This document shows, piece after piece, positions 39,703 through 49,034 of a DNA stretch of 64,000 nucleotides (position 1 is its first letter; each line of letters begins with the position of its first letter). Origin of the DNA: Caulobacterales bacterium. GTDB lineage: Bacteria > Pseudomonadota > Alphaproteobacteria > Caulobacterales > Caulobacteraceae. Under the pieces are notes generated by a model, which was not told the DNA's origin, ran no database searches, and saw only the letters and a list, made by a program, of their open reading frames with translations. Where the stretch lies: the NCBI GenBank assembly GCA_017302105.1, contig JAFLCS010000002.1, positions 437,001-501,000 of the forward strand, given 5' to 3'. A program made the position numbers and the translations under genes.

Positions 39703-41847
39703 ATGGCGACTGCCATTCAGAAGATCACCCTGTCGTCGGCGCGCGACATCCCCTTCAACAAGCTGGTGCTGAGCCAGTCCAATGTCCGGCGCGTCAAGGC
39801 CGGCGTATCGATCGAGGAGCTGGCCGAGTCCATCGCCCGTCGCGGTCTCATCCAGAGCCTCCATGTCCGTCCGGTCCTCGACGCCGATGGCGCCGAGAGC
39901 GGCATGTTCGAGGTGCCCGCCGGCGGCCGTCGCTATCGCGCGCTCGAACTGCTCGCGAAGCAGAAGCGCCTGGCCAAGACCACGCCGGTGCCCTGCGTCG
40001 TCGGCGACGCCAACAGCGACATCCTGGTCGACGAGGTCTCGCTGGTCGAGAACATGGAGCGCGCGCCGCTGCATCCACTCGACCAGTTCCGCGCCTTCCA
40101 GTCCATGCGCGACAAGGGCATGACCGAGGAAGCCATCGCCGCCGCCTTCTTCGTCGGCGTCAATGTCGTGAAACAGCGCCTGCGCCTCGCCTCCGTCTCG
40201 CACACTTTGCTCGAGATCTATGCCGACGACGGCATGACGCTCGAACAGCTCATGGCCTTCACCGTCAGCTCCGACCATGCCCGTCAAGAGCAGGTCTGGG
40301 AGGCAGTCAAGGATAGCTGGCAGAAGGAGCCCTATCAGATCCGTCGGATGCTGACCGAGACCTCGGTACGCGCCTCCGACAAAAGAGCCGTCTTCATCGG
40401 CGTCGAGGCTTATGAGGCGGCCGGCGGCATCGTGCTGCGCGACCTGTTCCAGTCGGACGATGGCGGATGGCTGCAAGATCCGGCCCTGCTTGACCGCATG
40501 GTGGCCGACAAGCTGAAGACCACCGCCGACGAGATCGCGCGCGAAGGCTGGAAATGGGTCGAGGCCGCCTTGAGCTTTCCCTACGGCCACCAGCATGGGC
40601 TTCGCGAACTGGCTGGCGTCACGGTCGACCTGACCGAGGAGGAGCGCGCCACCCGCGAAGCGCTGCGCGACGAATACGACCGGCTCGAAGCCCAATATGC
40701 CGAAGCCGACGAGCTGCCGGACGAGATCGACGCACGTCTCGGCGAAATCGAACAGGCCCTCGACGCCTTCGAGCAGCGCCCGACGATCTACGATCCGGCC
40801 GACATCGCCGTCGCCGGCGTCTTCATCAGCCTCGACGCCGACGGCTCGCTGTCAGTGGATCGCGGCTATGTCCGCCCCGAGGATGAACGTCCCGTCGAGA
40901 CCGAAGGCAGCGATGCGCCGGAGGTTGACGGTGAGGCTGGCCAGCAGGCGGCGCCCGCCGTTCAACGTACCGTCATCACCATCAGCGGCCAGCCCGCGGA
41001 ACCGGAGGACGATGAGGAGGACGGCATCAAGCCGTTGCCCGAGCGCCTCGTCATTGAGCTGACCGCGCATCGCACCCTCGCTCTGCGCAACGCCGTTGCG
41101 GAACATCCCGACGTCGCCATGACCATGCTGCTGCACAAGCTGGTCAGCGACACCTTCCGGCGCACCGCACCGGCCGGCTGCCTCGAGGCCCGCGTCAATC
41201 ATGTCTTCTTCCCGGCACAGTCCGAGGAGTTGAAGGACAGCACGCCCGCGCGCGAGGTCGCCGAGCGACATCAGCGCTGGGGCGATCACGTTCCCGACGA
41301 CGACCAGGCCCTGTGGGACTGGCTCTCCCTCCTCGACCCCGGCACGCGCCTCGATCTGCTCGCCCATTGCGTCAGCTACGGCGTGAACGCCCTGTTCGAG
41401 CGGCCCAATCCCTACGGCGGATCGGGCGTCAGCCAGCATGGGCTGGACGTGCGCCTCTCGCAGGCCGACCGGCTGGCGCGAGCCACCGGCCTCGACATGG
41501 TGGCGGCGGGCTGGAGGCCGACGGTCGGCAACTATCTCGGCCGCGTCACCAAGCCCCGCATCCTCGAAGCCGTGCGCGAAGGCGCGGGCGAGCGGGCCGC
41601 CCAACTCATCGACCATCTGAAGAAGGGTGACATGGCCAAGGAGGCCGAGCGCCTGCTGGCCGACACCGGCTGGCTGCCGGAGCCGCTGCGCATGGTCGAC
41701 CTCGATGATGGGCAGACCATCGAACCGGGCACGGAGGCAGACGCCGGAGACGATGCCGCCTTGCCGGACTTCCTCAGCAAGGATCGCGACGACGAGGAAG
41801 CCGACGAGATCGAGGACGAAGACGCCCTCACGATCCCGGCCGAATGA
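39703..41847 (+). CDS. parB: ParB/RepB-type partition protein of the ICE
   Basis: A 714-residue protein with an N-terminal ParB CTPase domain (NVRRVKAGVSIEELAESIARRGLIQSL, then PAGGRRYRALE and LVENMERAPLHPLDQ) and a helix-turn-helix (TEEAIAAAFFVGVNVVKQRLRLA). A long C-terminal half (~450 residues) is acidic and not recognised. The frame is open upstream to 39385 but overlaps ardC; ATG 39703 after the structured leader is clear. ICE-borne large ParB-like proteins may act in element maintenance or transcription. The ICE parA is 15 kb away. Confidence 0.9.
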   Translation: MATAIQKITLSSARDIPFNKLVLSQSNVRRVKAGVSIEELAESIARRGLIQSLHVRPVLDADGAESGMFEVPAGGRRYRALELLAKQKRLAKTTPVPCVVGDANSDILVDEVSLVENMERAPLHPLDQFRAFQSMRDKGMTEEAIAAAFFVGVNVVKQRLRLASVSHTLLEIYADDGMTLEQLMAFTVSSDHARQEQVWEAVKDSWQKEPYQIRRMLTETSVRASDKRAVFIGVEAYEAAGGIVLRDLFQSDDGGWLQDPALLDRMVADKLKTTADEIAREGWKWVEAALSFPYGHQHGLRELAGVTVDLTEEERATREALRDEYDRLEAQYAEADELPDEIDARLGEIEQALDAFEQRPTIYDPADIAVAGVFISLDADGSLSVDRGYVRPEDERPVETEGSDAPEVDGEAGQQAAPAVQRTVITISGQPAEPEDDEEDGIKPLPERLVIELTAHRTLALRNAVAEHPDVAMTMLLHKLVSDTFRRTAPAGCLEARVNHVFFPAQSEELKDSTPAREVAERHQRWGDHVPDDDQALWDWLSLLDPGTRLDLLAHCVSYGVNALFERPNPYGGSGVSQHGLDVRLSQADRLARATGLDMVAAGWRPTVGNYLGRVTKPRILEAVREGAGERAAQLIDHLKKGDMAKEAERLLADTGWLPEPLRMVDLDDGQTIEPGTEADAGDDAALPDFLSKDRDDEEADEIEDEDALTIPAE

Positions 41848-41906
41848 ACCTCACGGCGGGAAGCGGCTTGGAGTCGCTTCCCCGCATCGTCGCAAGGAGA
41901 CCTTCC

Positions 41907-42128
41907 ATGATCGAACCCGCCCCGTCCGCCACGCGCCGCGTCGTCTTCCAGTATCTCGTGCCCGTTCACGTCGAAGTCGAAGACGGCCTCGTCGTTTGCG
42001 TCACCATCATCGACGAGACGCCGGTGCGCGATCCGTCCCTGGTCGAAGGCGATGACGGCTACCTGCCGGAAGCCGTCGCCGCCGCCGACGACGGCCAGCC
42101 CTGGCCGTCCTGGCGGTTCGGCTACTGA
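41907..42128 (+). CDS. small ICE-conserved protein of unknown function
   Basis: A 73-residue acidic protein (RRVVFQYLVPVHVEVEDGLV near the N-terminus). AAGGAGA lies 7 bases before ATG 41907, the best ribosome site nearby; an in-frame earlier start at 41844 overlaps parB. No membrane segment or known motif. Its position between parB and three other small genes is typical of the backbone of this ICE type. Confidence 0.7.
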   Translation: MIEPAPSATRRVVFQYLVPVHVEVEDGLVVCVTIIDETPVRDPSLVEGDDGYLPEAVAAADDGQPWPSWRFGY

Positions 42129-42157
42129 CCGTCTTCGATCATCCCTCAGCCCAACTC

Positions 42158-42187
42158 AGCCCGGCCATCGCGCCGGGCTTTCTCGTT
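42158..42187 (+). terminator. probable rho-independent terminator
   Basis: AGCCCGGC (42158-42165) and GCCGGGCT (42172-42179) form an 8-bp stem with a 6-base loop, followed by a T-rich stretch. It would separate the parB transcript from the next small genes. Confidence 0.6.
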
Positions 42188-42200
42188 TCAGGAGCCTGTC

Positions 42201-42617
42201 ATGGCCGACTATTTCACCCATTTCTCGTGCCTGCTCGACGTCGGCACGCCCGAGAACGCCGCCCGAGCGCTCGATCTTTACAATCGCCTATCCGAGGACG
42301 GCGCATCGGAGGAACCACCCTCCGAAGGCTTCCTCCTCTCGATCCAACCGGAGCATGGCGGCAGCCAACTCTGGATGCGCGACGACGTGACCGGCGACCC
42401 CGAACGCCTCATCCACTTCGTGAACCGCTGCGCCGCCGAGTTCGGCCTCAAAGGCAGATGGGGATTCCAGTATGCCAACACCTGCTCGAAACCCCGGCTC
42501 GACGGGTTCGGCGGCGGCGCGCATGTCCTCGACCTCGCTACCGGCGAGACCGTGGATTGGATCTACACCGATGGCTGGCTCGACCAGACCATCTCCAGCG
42601 TGGGAGGAGCGCTATGA
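42201..42617 (+). CDS. ICE-conserved hypothetical protein
   Basis: A 138-residue soluble protein of unknown role (MADYFTHFSCLLDVGTPENAAR, LWMRDDVTGDPERLIHFVNR). Good ribosome site (AGGAG) 7 bases upstream. It overlaps the next gene by 4 bases, and all three small genes 42201-43170 are linked by ATGA overlaps, so they are one unit ended by the terminator at 43177. Confidence 0.75.
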   Translation: MADYFTHFSCLLDVGTPENAARALDLYNRLSEDGASEEPPSEGFLLSIQPEHGGSQLWMRDDVTGDPERLIHFVNRCAAEFGLKGRWGFQYANTCSKPRLDGFGGGAHVLDLATGETVDWIYTDGWLDQTISSVGGAL

Positions 42618-42877
42618 GCATCCCCTCCTACGCCCGGAGCAACTTCCAGACCCTGTTGCGCGCAGCGGGCGACGGCAATCTCGCTCTCATGGAATGCCTC
42701 GACGCGGTGACGGGCAGCCCGCGCTACGTCATCTGCGCCGTGGGGAGGGACGATGGCGATTACGTCTTCACGCCCTTCGGTCATCTCGCCGACGGCAATC
42801 CCTATGACGCCTATCTGCCGCCCGATCCCGGCGATCCGGAAGGCTTCGTGCGTTCCGACGCGGGAGAGGCGCCATGA
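42614..42877 (+). CDS. small ICE-conserved protein (DUF6117-like)
   Basis: An 87-residue protein starting at ATG 42614 in the overlap with the preceding stop. Its sequence (NFQTLLRAAGDGNLALMECLDAVTG, then YVICAVGRDDGDYVFTPFGHLA) recalls the small DUF6117 family found in ICEs and plasmids of alphaproteobacteria; I recall the family by context and am not certain. Function unknown. Confidence 0.72.
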   Translation: MSIPSYARSNFQTLLRAAGDGNLALMECLDAVTGSPRYVICAVGRDDGDYVFTPFGHLADGNPYDAYLPPDPGDPEGFVRSDAGEAP

Positions 42878-43170
42878 CCGACATCGACGCCATCTTCGCG
42901 GCGGATCGCCAGCATCCGCCGCGCGAACGGTCTCTGCCCTGGCCGGAAACCAGGGACGGCATCACCGTCGTCATCGAGCCCAAGCCGCACTGGGCCAACG
43001 ACATGCGGGCCTTCCGATCAGAGGCTCGCGAATACTGCGCCTATGCCGATTGGGCCGCGAACGGCGCCCGCGCCAGGTTTTTCGGCCACATCGACACCTG
43101 CGGCGATGACCTCATCCGCAAGGCCCGCGCGCTCGTCGCCTGCGAGATCGCGGACGGACACTGGAGCTGA
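42874..43170 (+). CDS. small ICE-conserved hypothetical protein
   Basis: A 98-residue soluble protein (MTDIDAIFAADRQHPPRERS; Trp- and Ala-rich later part; ends EIADGHWS). Coupled to the previous gene by ATGA and followed 7 bases later by a terminator. No motif recognised. Confidence 0.72.
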   Translation: MTDIDAIFAADRQHPPRERSLPWPETRDGITVVIEPKPHWANDMRAFRSEAREYCAYADWAANGARARFFGHIDTCGDDLIRKARALVACEIADGHWS

Positions 43171-43176
43171 TCCGCG

Positions 43177-43211
43177 GAAAAGCGCCCCACCTCACGGTCG
43201 GGCGCTTTTTT
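43177..43211 (+). terminator. strong rho-independent terminator
   Basis: AAAAGCGCCC (43177-43186) and GGGCGCTTTTTT (43200-43211) make a near-perfect stem with a 13-base loop and a run of six T. It closes the small-gene unit just before the leader of the methyltransferase/helicase gene. Confidence 0.85.
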
Positions 43212-43230
43212 CCATGCCGGCGTCCCGAAA

Positions 43231-43322
43231 GTGAGAGGGCGGCCGGGACGGGTTTGAGCCGGTGCGGTCGAGAGAGAGCGCTGCGCGGCTCGCCCGTTCC
43301 CGCTCTCCTTAAGGCTCACATC
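43231..43322 (+). promoter_or_regulatory. structured 5' leader, copy 3 (upstream of methyltransferase/helicase)
   Basis: GGGACGGG (43245-43252) pairs with CCCGTTCC (43293-43300) by 8 bp with one G-U; inside it GAGCCG pairs with CGGCTC. Compared with copies 1 and 2 the stem changes on both sides while pairing is kept. GTGAGAGGGCGGC and TCGAGAGAGAG are shared with copy 2. The AAGG ribosome site is farther from the stem here. Confidence 0.65.
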
Positions 43323-46300
43323 ATGACCCTGATTTCCGCATCCGCGACGGCGTCCGCCGCCGCGCAGCTTCCGCTCGGCCCCAATCGCGAACCCGCCGCT
43401 GCCATCTTCACGGCCGCTGGTCTGCTGCTGCCCCTTCTCGAATGCGGCAAGCGCGTCGATGCCGCTGCCCTGCGCGCAGCGATGGAGACCGCCTTCGGCG
43501 CATCCGATTCCACCGGCGCCTGGGACTGGAAGACGGCCTATGACGCCTGCGAGGCGGCGACCGTCCTGTTCCTCCGCAAATACGGACGTGCGCTTTTCTG
43601 CAAAGCCGGGTCTCCGGCGGCCCGCCTTTCCGCGCTGTCGAAAATCGCCCCCCTTCTGCCGACGCATACGCGGCGGTCGACGGAGAGCCAGACCTTCCAG
43701 CAATTCTCGACGCCGATCCCTCTCAGCCTTGTCGCTGCCCACGCCGCGGCCATCACTCCGGTCGACCGGGTGCTGGAACCGTCGGCAGGCACGGGCCTGC
43801 TCGCGATCCTCGCCGAGATCGCCGGCGGCACGCTCGTCCTCAACGAGCTGGCCGATACACGCGCCAGCCTGCTGTCGCTTCTCTTCCCGGCCATTCCCGT
43901 CACCCGCTTCGACGCGGCCCAGATCGACGATCATCTCGATCCCGCCGTCACGCCCAGCGTCGTGCTGATGAACCCGCCATTCTCGGCGATGGCCAATGTC
44001 GAAGGCCGCATAGCCGACACCTCATATCGCCATGTCGCCTCGGCGCTGGCGCGTCTGGCTCCCGGCGGACGACTGGTGACGATCACCGGCGCCAGTTTCG
44101 CACCCGACAATCTGGCCTGGCGGGACGCCTTCATTCGCCTGCAGGCACGCGGGCGCATCGTCTTCTCCGCCGCCATCGACGGCGCGGTCTATGCCAAACA
44201 CGGCACGACGTTTCCGACGCGGCTGACCGTCATCGACAAGCGGCCCGCCGACGATCCGGCCGTGTTCCCGGCCGCGCCCGGCGTTGCCTCGGACGCCGCC
44301 ACACTGCTGGGCTGGCTCGACGATCATCTGCCGACACGGCTCGCCATCGATCCCTCCCTCACGGTCCCGACTGTCGCGGCTTCCGTCCCTCGCAGCGTGC
44401 GCGGCTTTATCAACCGCACCGCCAAGGCCGTCCCTGCTGCCGTGCCGATGGCCGAGCCGGAGGGCCTGCCACTCTCCTACGAGACCCAGGACGGCCTAGC
44501 GGGCGAAGGCGGCCGCTTGTCCGACGGCATCTATGAAGAATACGGATTGCAGGCGATCCGTATTGCCGGTTCTCTGGCGCACCCCACCAGGCTGGTGCAA
44601 TCGGCGGCGATGGCTTCGGTCGCCCCGCCCAGACCGAGCTATCGGCCGCACCTCCCGGTCAATATCCACGAGCTGCTGTCCGACGCGCAGCTCGAGACCG
44701 TCATTTATGCCGGCGAGGCTCACTCCGATCATCTTGCCGGATCGTGGACGGTGGACGCCACCTTCGATGTCGTCACCGCCGCGCGCCAGGATGCGACGAA
44801 CGCCGCGCGCTTCCGGCGCGGCTTCATGATCGGTGACGGCACCGGCGTCGGCAAAGGCCGCCAGTCCGCCGCCATCATTCTCGACAACTGGCTCCAGGGC
44901 CGCCGCAAGGCGGTGTGGATCTCGAAGTCCGACAAGCTGATCGAGGACGCGCAGCGCGACTGGTCGGCGCTCGGCATGGAGCGGCTGCTGGTTACGCCGC
45001 TGTCGCGCTTCCCGCAGGGGCGGCCGATCACGCTGCCGGAAGGCGTCCTGTTTACGACCTATGCCACGCTACGCTCCGACGACCGTGGCGAGAAGGTTTC
45101 GCGCGTCCGGCAGATCGTCGAATGGTTGGGCTCCGACTTCGATGGAGTCCTCATTTTCGACGAGGCGCACGCGATGCAGAACGCCGGTGGCGGCAAGGGA
45201 GAGCGCGGTGACGTTGCCGCATCCCAGCAGGGCCGCGCGGGTCTGCGGCTCCAGCACGCGCTGCCGAACGCCCGCGTCGTCTATGTCTCGGCGACCGGCG
45301 CTACCACGGTCCACAACCTCGCTTACGCCCAGCGGCTCGGCCTGTGGGGCGGCGAGGATTTTCCGTTCAGCACCCGCGCCGAGTTCGTCGAGGCGATCGA
45401 GGCCGGCGGCGTCGCGGCGATGGAGGTGCTGGCCCGCGATCTGCGCGCGCTCGGCCTCTACACCGCCCGCTCGCTCTCCTTCGACGGCGTGGAATATGAA
45501 CTGGTCGAGCACACGCTGACCCTCGAGCAGACCCGCATCTACGATGCCTATGCCGGCGCTTTCGCCATCATCCATAATCACCTCGACGCGGCGATGGAGG
45601 CAGCCAATATCACCGGCGCCACCGGCACGCTGAACCGGCAGGCCAAGTCCGCCGCGCGCTCGGCATTCGAGAGCGCCAAGCAGCGCTTCTTCGGCCATCT
45701 GCTCACCAGCATGAAGACGCCGACGCTGATCAGGTCGATCGCCAGCGATCTGGAAGCCGGCCATGCCGCTGTCATCCAGATCGTCTCTACGGGCGAGGCG
45801 CTGATGGAACGCCGGCTGGCCGACCTGCCTACCGAGGAATGGAACGACGTTCGCGTCGACATCACGCCGAGGGAATATGTTCTCGACTACCTCGCCCATT
45901 CCTTCCCGGTGCAGCTCTACGAGCCGTTCACCGACAGCGAGGGCAATCTTTCGTCGCGGCCGGTCTATCGCGATGGCCAGCCCGTCGAAAGCCGCGAGGC
46001 CGTCGCCCGCCGCGACGAGCTGATCGCGCAGCTTGCCTCCCTGCCGCCGGTGCCCGGCGCGCTCGACCAGATCGTCCAGCATTTCGGCACCGAGCTGGTG
46101 GCGGAGGTAACGGGCCGCTCGCGGCGCATCGTCCGCAAGCGCGCGTCTTCTGGCGGCGACCGTCTCGTCGTCGAGAACCGCGCCGCCGCCGCCAACCTCG
46201 CCGAAACCCAGGCGTTCATGGATGACAGCAAGCGCATCCTGATCTTCTCGGACGCCGGCGGCACCGGCCGTAGCTATCACGCCGAGCTTTCGGTGCGGAA

Positions 46301-47669
46301 CACGCGGCTGCGCGTCCACTATCTGCTCGAACCCGGTTGGAAAGCAGACGCCGCCATCCAGGGCCTCGGCCGGACGCATCGGACCAACCAGGCGCAGCCG
46401 CCGCTGTTCCGTCCCATCGCGACGGACGTCAAGGCGGAGAAGCGCTTCCTCTCCACCATCGCTCGCCGCCTCGACACCCTGGGTGCGATCACCCGCGGCC
46501 AGCGCCAAACCGGCGGCCAGGGCCTGTTCCGCCCCGAGGACAATCTGGAAAGCGCCTATGCCCGCGATGCGCTGCGCCAGCTCTATCTCCTGCTGGTGCG
46601 CGGCAAGGTCGAAGGCTGCTCGCTCGAGCGCTTTGAGTCCGCCACCGGCCTGAAGTTGATGGATGCGAACGGCATCAAGGACGAACTGCCGCCGATCACC
46701 ACCTTCCTCAACCGGCTGCTGGCGCTGACCATCGAGCTTCAGGGCGTGCTGTTCACCGCCTTCGAGCAGCTTCTCACCGCCAAGATCGAGGGCGCCATCT
46801 CCTCCGGCATCTACGATGTCGGACTGGAGACGCTGACAGCGGAAGGCTTCACCGTCACCGGCCGCCAGACGATCTACACCCATCCGGGCACGGGCGCGGA
46901 GACCCGGCTGCTCACCATCGCGCAGCGCACGCGCAACCGACCGGTCACGCAGGACGACGCGCTCGCCTATCTCGGCGAACCCGGCGCCAGGCTGCTGATC
47001 AACGAACGCTCGGGCCGCGCCGCCGTCCAAATCCCCGCCACCTCGATCATGCTCGACGATGGTGAGATCGAACGCCGCGTCCGGCTGATCCGGCCGATGG
47101 AATCGCACACCATTCCGGTGAAGATGATGGGCGAGACCCATTGGACCGAGGCAGAGCGAAACGACTTCGCCACGGCCTGGAGCGCCGAGGTCGCAAACGT
47201 GCCGGCGTATTCCGACAGCACGATCCACATCGTCGCTGGTCTGTTGCTGCCGATCTGGAAGCGGTTGCCCAACGAGTCCACCCGTGTCTATCGGCTCCAG
47301 ACCGACGAGGGTGAGCGGATCATCGGCCGCAAGGTCTCGCCTGCCTGGGCGGCCAACGCCGCCACGACCGGCGCAGCTACGCTCACGCCTGCCGATGCCT
47401 TCATGGCGCTAATGGATGGCCGCACCATCCTCGACCTCGCCGAGGGGCTTCAGCTTCGCCGGGTCCGCATCATGGGCGCCGAGCGCATCGAGCTGTCCGG
47501 CTTCACCGACACGATGCGCGAGCGGCTCACCGCCTACGGCCTGTTCCACGAGATCATCTCCTGGAAGCTCAGGATGTTCGTGCCGACCGATACCGCCGGC
47601 CCCGTGGTGCTGGAGCGCGTGCTGGGCCGCTATCCGGTCCAGCGTATCGGCGAACGCGAGGCGGCGTGA
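43323..47669 (+). CDS. methyltransferase/helicase fusion (strawberry notch-like, DarB-like)
   Basis: A 1448-residue protein. Around residues 150-300 it has a Rossmann N6-adenine-type methyltransferase (motif I LEPSAGTGLLAILAE; motif IV MNPPFS). Then comes a strawberry-notch type superfamily 2 ATPase (GDGTGVGKGRQSAAII for Walker A; LIFDEAHAMQN for Walker B; VYVSATGATTVHN) and a C-terminal helicase half (IFSDAGGTGRSYHAEL, IQGLGRTHRTNQAQPP). Phage P1 DarB, an antirestriction protein, has the same methyltransferase-plus-helicase layout, so protection of ICE DNA is a reasonable guess. The open frame begins at 43254, but ATG 43323 follows the structured leader. Confidence 0.88.
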   Translation: MTLISASATASAAAQLPLGPNREPAAAIFTAAGLLLPLLECGKRVDAAALRAAMETAFGASDSTGAWDWKTAYDACEAATVLFLRKYGRALFCKAGSPAARLSALSKIAPLLPTHTRRSTESQTFQQFSTPIPLSLVAAHAAAITPVDRVLEPSAGTGLLAILAEIAGGTLVLNELADTRASLLSLLFPAIPVTRFDAAQIDDHLDPAVTPSVVLMNPPFSAMANVEGRIADTSYRHVASALARLAPGGRLVTITGASFAPDNLAWRDAFIRLQARGRIVFSAAIDGAVYAKHGTTFPTRLTVIDKRPADDPAVFPAAPGVASDAATLLGWLDDHLPTRLAIDPSLTVPTVAASVPRSVRGFINRTAKAVPAAVPMAEPEGLPLSYETQDGLAGEGGRLSDGIYEEYGLQAIRIAGSLAHPTRLVQSAAMASVAPPRPSYRPHLPVNIHELLSDAQLETVIYAGEAHSDHLAGSWTVDATFDVVTAARQDATNAARFRRGFMIGDGTGVGKGRQSAAIILDNWLQGRRKAVWISKSDKLIEDAQRDWSALGMERLLVTPLSRFPQGRPITLPEGVLFTTYATLRSDDRGEKVSRVRQIVEWLGSDFDGVLIFDEAHAMQNAGGGKGERGDVAASQQGRAGLRLQHALPNARVVYVSATGATTVHNLAYAQRLGLWGGEDFPFSTRAEFVEAIEAGGVAAMEVLARDLRALGLYTARSLSFDGVEYELVEHTLTLEQTRIYDAYAGAFAIIHNHLDAAMEAANITGATGTLNRQAKSAARSAFESAKQRFFGHLLTSMKTPTLIRSIASDLEAGHAAVIQIVSTGEALMERRLADLPTEEWNDVRVDITPREYVLDYLAHSFPVQLYEPFTDSEGNLSSRPVYRDGQPVESREAVARRDELIAQLASLPPVPGALDQIVQHFGTELVAEVTGRSRRIVRKRASSGGDRLVVENRAAAANLAETQAFMDDSKRILIFSDAGGTGRSYHAELSVRNTRLRVHYLLEPGWKADAAIQGLGRTHRTNQAQPPLFRPIATDVKAEKRFLSTIARRLDTLGAITRGQRQTGGQGLFRPEDNLESAYARDALRQLYLLLVRGKVEGCSLERFESATGLKLMDANGIKDELPPITTFLNRLLALTIELQGVLFTAFEQLLTAKIEGAISSGIYDVGLETLTAEGFTVTGRQTIYTHPGTGAETRLLTIAQRTRNRPVTQDDALAYLGEPGARLLINERSGRAAVQIPATSIMLDDGEIERRVRLIRPMESHTIPVKMMGETHWTEAERNDFATAWSAEVANVPAYSDSTIHIVAGLLLPIWKRLPNESTRVYRLQTDEGERIIGRKVSPAWAANAATTGAATLTPADAFMALMDGRTILDLAEGLQLRRVRIMGAERIELSGFTDTMRERLTAYGLFHEIISWKLRMFVPTDTAGPVVLERVLGRYPVQRIGEREAA

Positions 47670-48709
47670 TGACCCGTCTAGACGCTTCCGATCTGGCGAA
47701 CCGTCTCGGCCGGGAGGCCGAGGCGGTATGCCGCCATTATCTCGGCGCCGGCCATCGCCAGGGCAATTACTGGCAGGTCGGCGATGCCCGCAACGCGCCC
47801 GGCCGCTCGATGTTCGTCCGACTCAAGGCGACGGCGAAGGGACCGGCGGGCAAATGGACCGACGCCGCCACCGGCGAGCATGGCGATCTGCTCGACGTGA
47901 TCCGGGAAAGCTGCGGCCTCATCGACTTCGCCGATGTCGTCGCAGAAGCCCGCACCTTCCTCAGCCTGCCGCGTCCCGAACCCGCGCCGGCAACGAAGAA
48001 GCGACAAAGCACTCCAGCCCCGTCAGACTCGACCGAAGCGGCAAGGCGATTGTTCGCCATGTCACAACCGATCGGTTGTACCCCCGTAGAGGCGTATCTC
48101 CGTCATCGCGGCATTGCGGCTTTGCACGGAACCGGAAACCTCCGTTTCCATCCACGCTGCTACTACCGGCCCGACGATCATGGCCCGACCGAAACCTGGC
48201 CGGCGATGATCGCTGCCGTCACCGATCTTAGGGGTACGATCACCGGCGCGCATCGGACCTGGATCGCTCCTGACGGCTCCGACAAGGCGCCGATCGACAC
48301 GCAGCGTAAAGCAATAGGCGACCTGCTCGGTCACGCCGTCCGTTTCGGGATCGCCGGCGAGGTGATGGCGGCAGGCGAAGGCATCGAAAGCGTCCTGTCA
48401 GCACGTCAGGCGATACCGCACATGGCGATGGCGGCGGCGCTCTCCGCTGCCCATCTGGCAGCTATCCTGTTCCCCGAGACTCTGCGCCGGCTTTACATCG
48501 TCCGCGACAATGACCCGGCGGGCGACAGCGCGCGGGATAGCCTGGTCGAACGGGCGAACACGGCCGGGATCGAGGCCATCGTGCTCTCGCCGGTGCTGGA
48601 GGACTTCAACGAGGATCTCCGGCGCCTCGGCATCGGCGCGCTCCGCGCCAATCTGCGGGTGCAGCTCGCACCGCCGGACGTCGCCCGTTTCTGGCTCGAA
48701 ACGGGATAG
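47669..48709 (+). CDS. Toprim-domain primase-like protein (DUF7146/Toprim)
   Basis: A 346-residue protein with an N-terminal primase-like zinc-free region (GKWTDAATGEHGDLLDVIRESCGL), a middle domain (TPVEAYLRHRGI; LRFHPRCYYRP), and a C-terminal Toprim (VMAAGEGIESVLSA with Glu; LYIVRDNDPAGDSARDSL with DxD). It may prime DNA synthesis after transfer. ATG 47669 overlaps the helicase stop by one base; GTG 47666 is possible. Confidence 0.85.
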   Translation: MTRLDASDLANRLGREAEAVCRHYLGAGHRQGNYWQVGDARNAPGRSMFVRLKATAKGPAGKWTDAATGEHGDLLDVIRESCGLIDFADVVAEARTFLSLPRPEPAPATKKRQSTPAPSDSTEAARRLFAMSQPIGCTPVEAYLRHRGIAALHGTGNLRFHPRCYYRPDDHGPTETWPAMIAAVTDLRGTITGAHRTWIAPDGSDKAPIDTQRKAIGDLLGHAVRFGIAGEVMAAGEGIESVLSARQAIPHMAMAAALSAAHLAAILFPETLRRLYIVRDNDPAGDSARDSLVERANTAGIEAIVLSPVLEDFNEDLRRLGIGALRANLRVQLAPPDVARFWLETG

Positions 48710-49034
48710 TCGACGGCAAGGAGTGTCAGGGCCGCAATCATCATGCCCGCCCGGATGCGTTCAACCCTCGGAGAGGACTACGCCTCGGCCTTCGAGAGGG
48801 CGATCGGCCGTCAGCCGAGCCGGATCGGCAATGGCTGCGGCCAACGATTTTCCGGCGCGGCCCCCAAAGAAGAGAAAGGGGGCCGCTTTCCACCGCGAAA
48901 CAAAATCGCCGGCCTTCGCCATCCTTCGCTGCGCTTCGGCCCCCTCGCTTCGCTCCGGGTGCAGGTCCGTCCCGCCCGACGGCTTCGTCGCCATGAAGGC
49001 CGCGACGGTCGCGGTCCAACCGACGGAGCATCCC
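48710..49034. other. 325-base gap between Toprim and DUF2493 genes
   Basis: Open frames run through this stretch in two phases, but the translations are low-complexity Arg/Pro/Lys-rich and look non-coding. It contains a C/T-rich and GC-rich mix (around 48920-48965). No clear promoter or hairpin was found. It most likely carries the DUF2493 gene's leader. Confidence 0.4.

Noticed and set aside
45069..47228. 719-codon minus-strand open frame within the methyltransferase/helicase gene
   Set aside because: It is antisense to conserved helicase motifs and has no recognisable domain.
48743..49034. Possible N-terminal extension of the DUF2493 protein or separate small ORF
   Set aside because: Translations in both open frames are Arg/Pro-rich and unlike the acidic DUF2493 N-terminus; ATG 49035 has a proper ribosome site.
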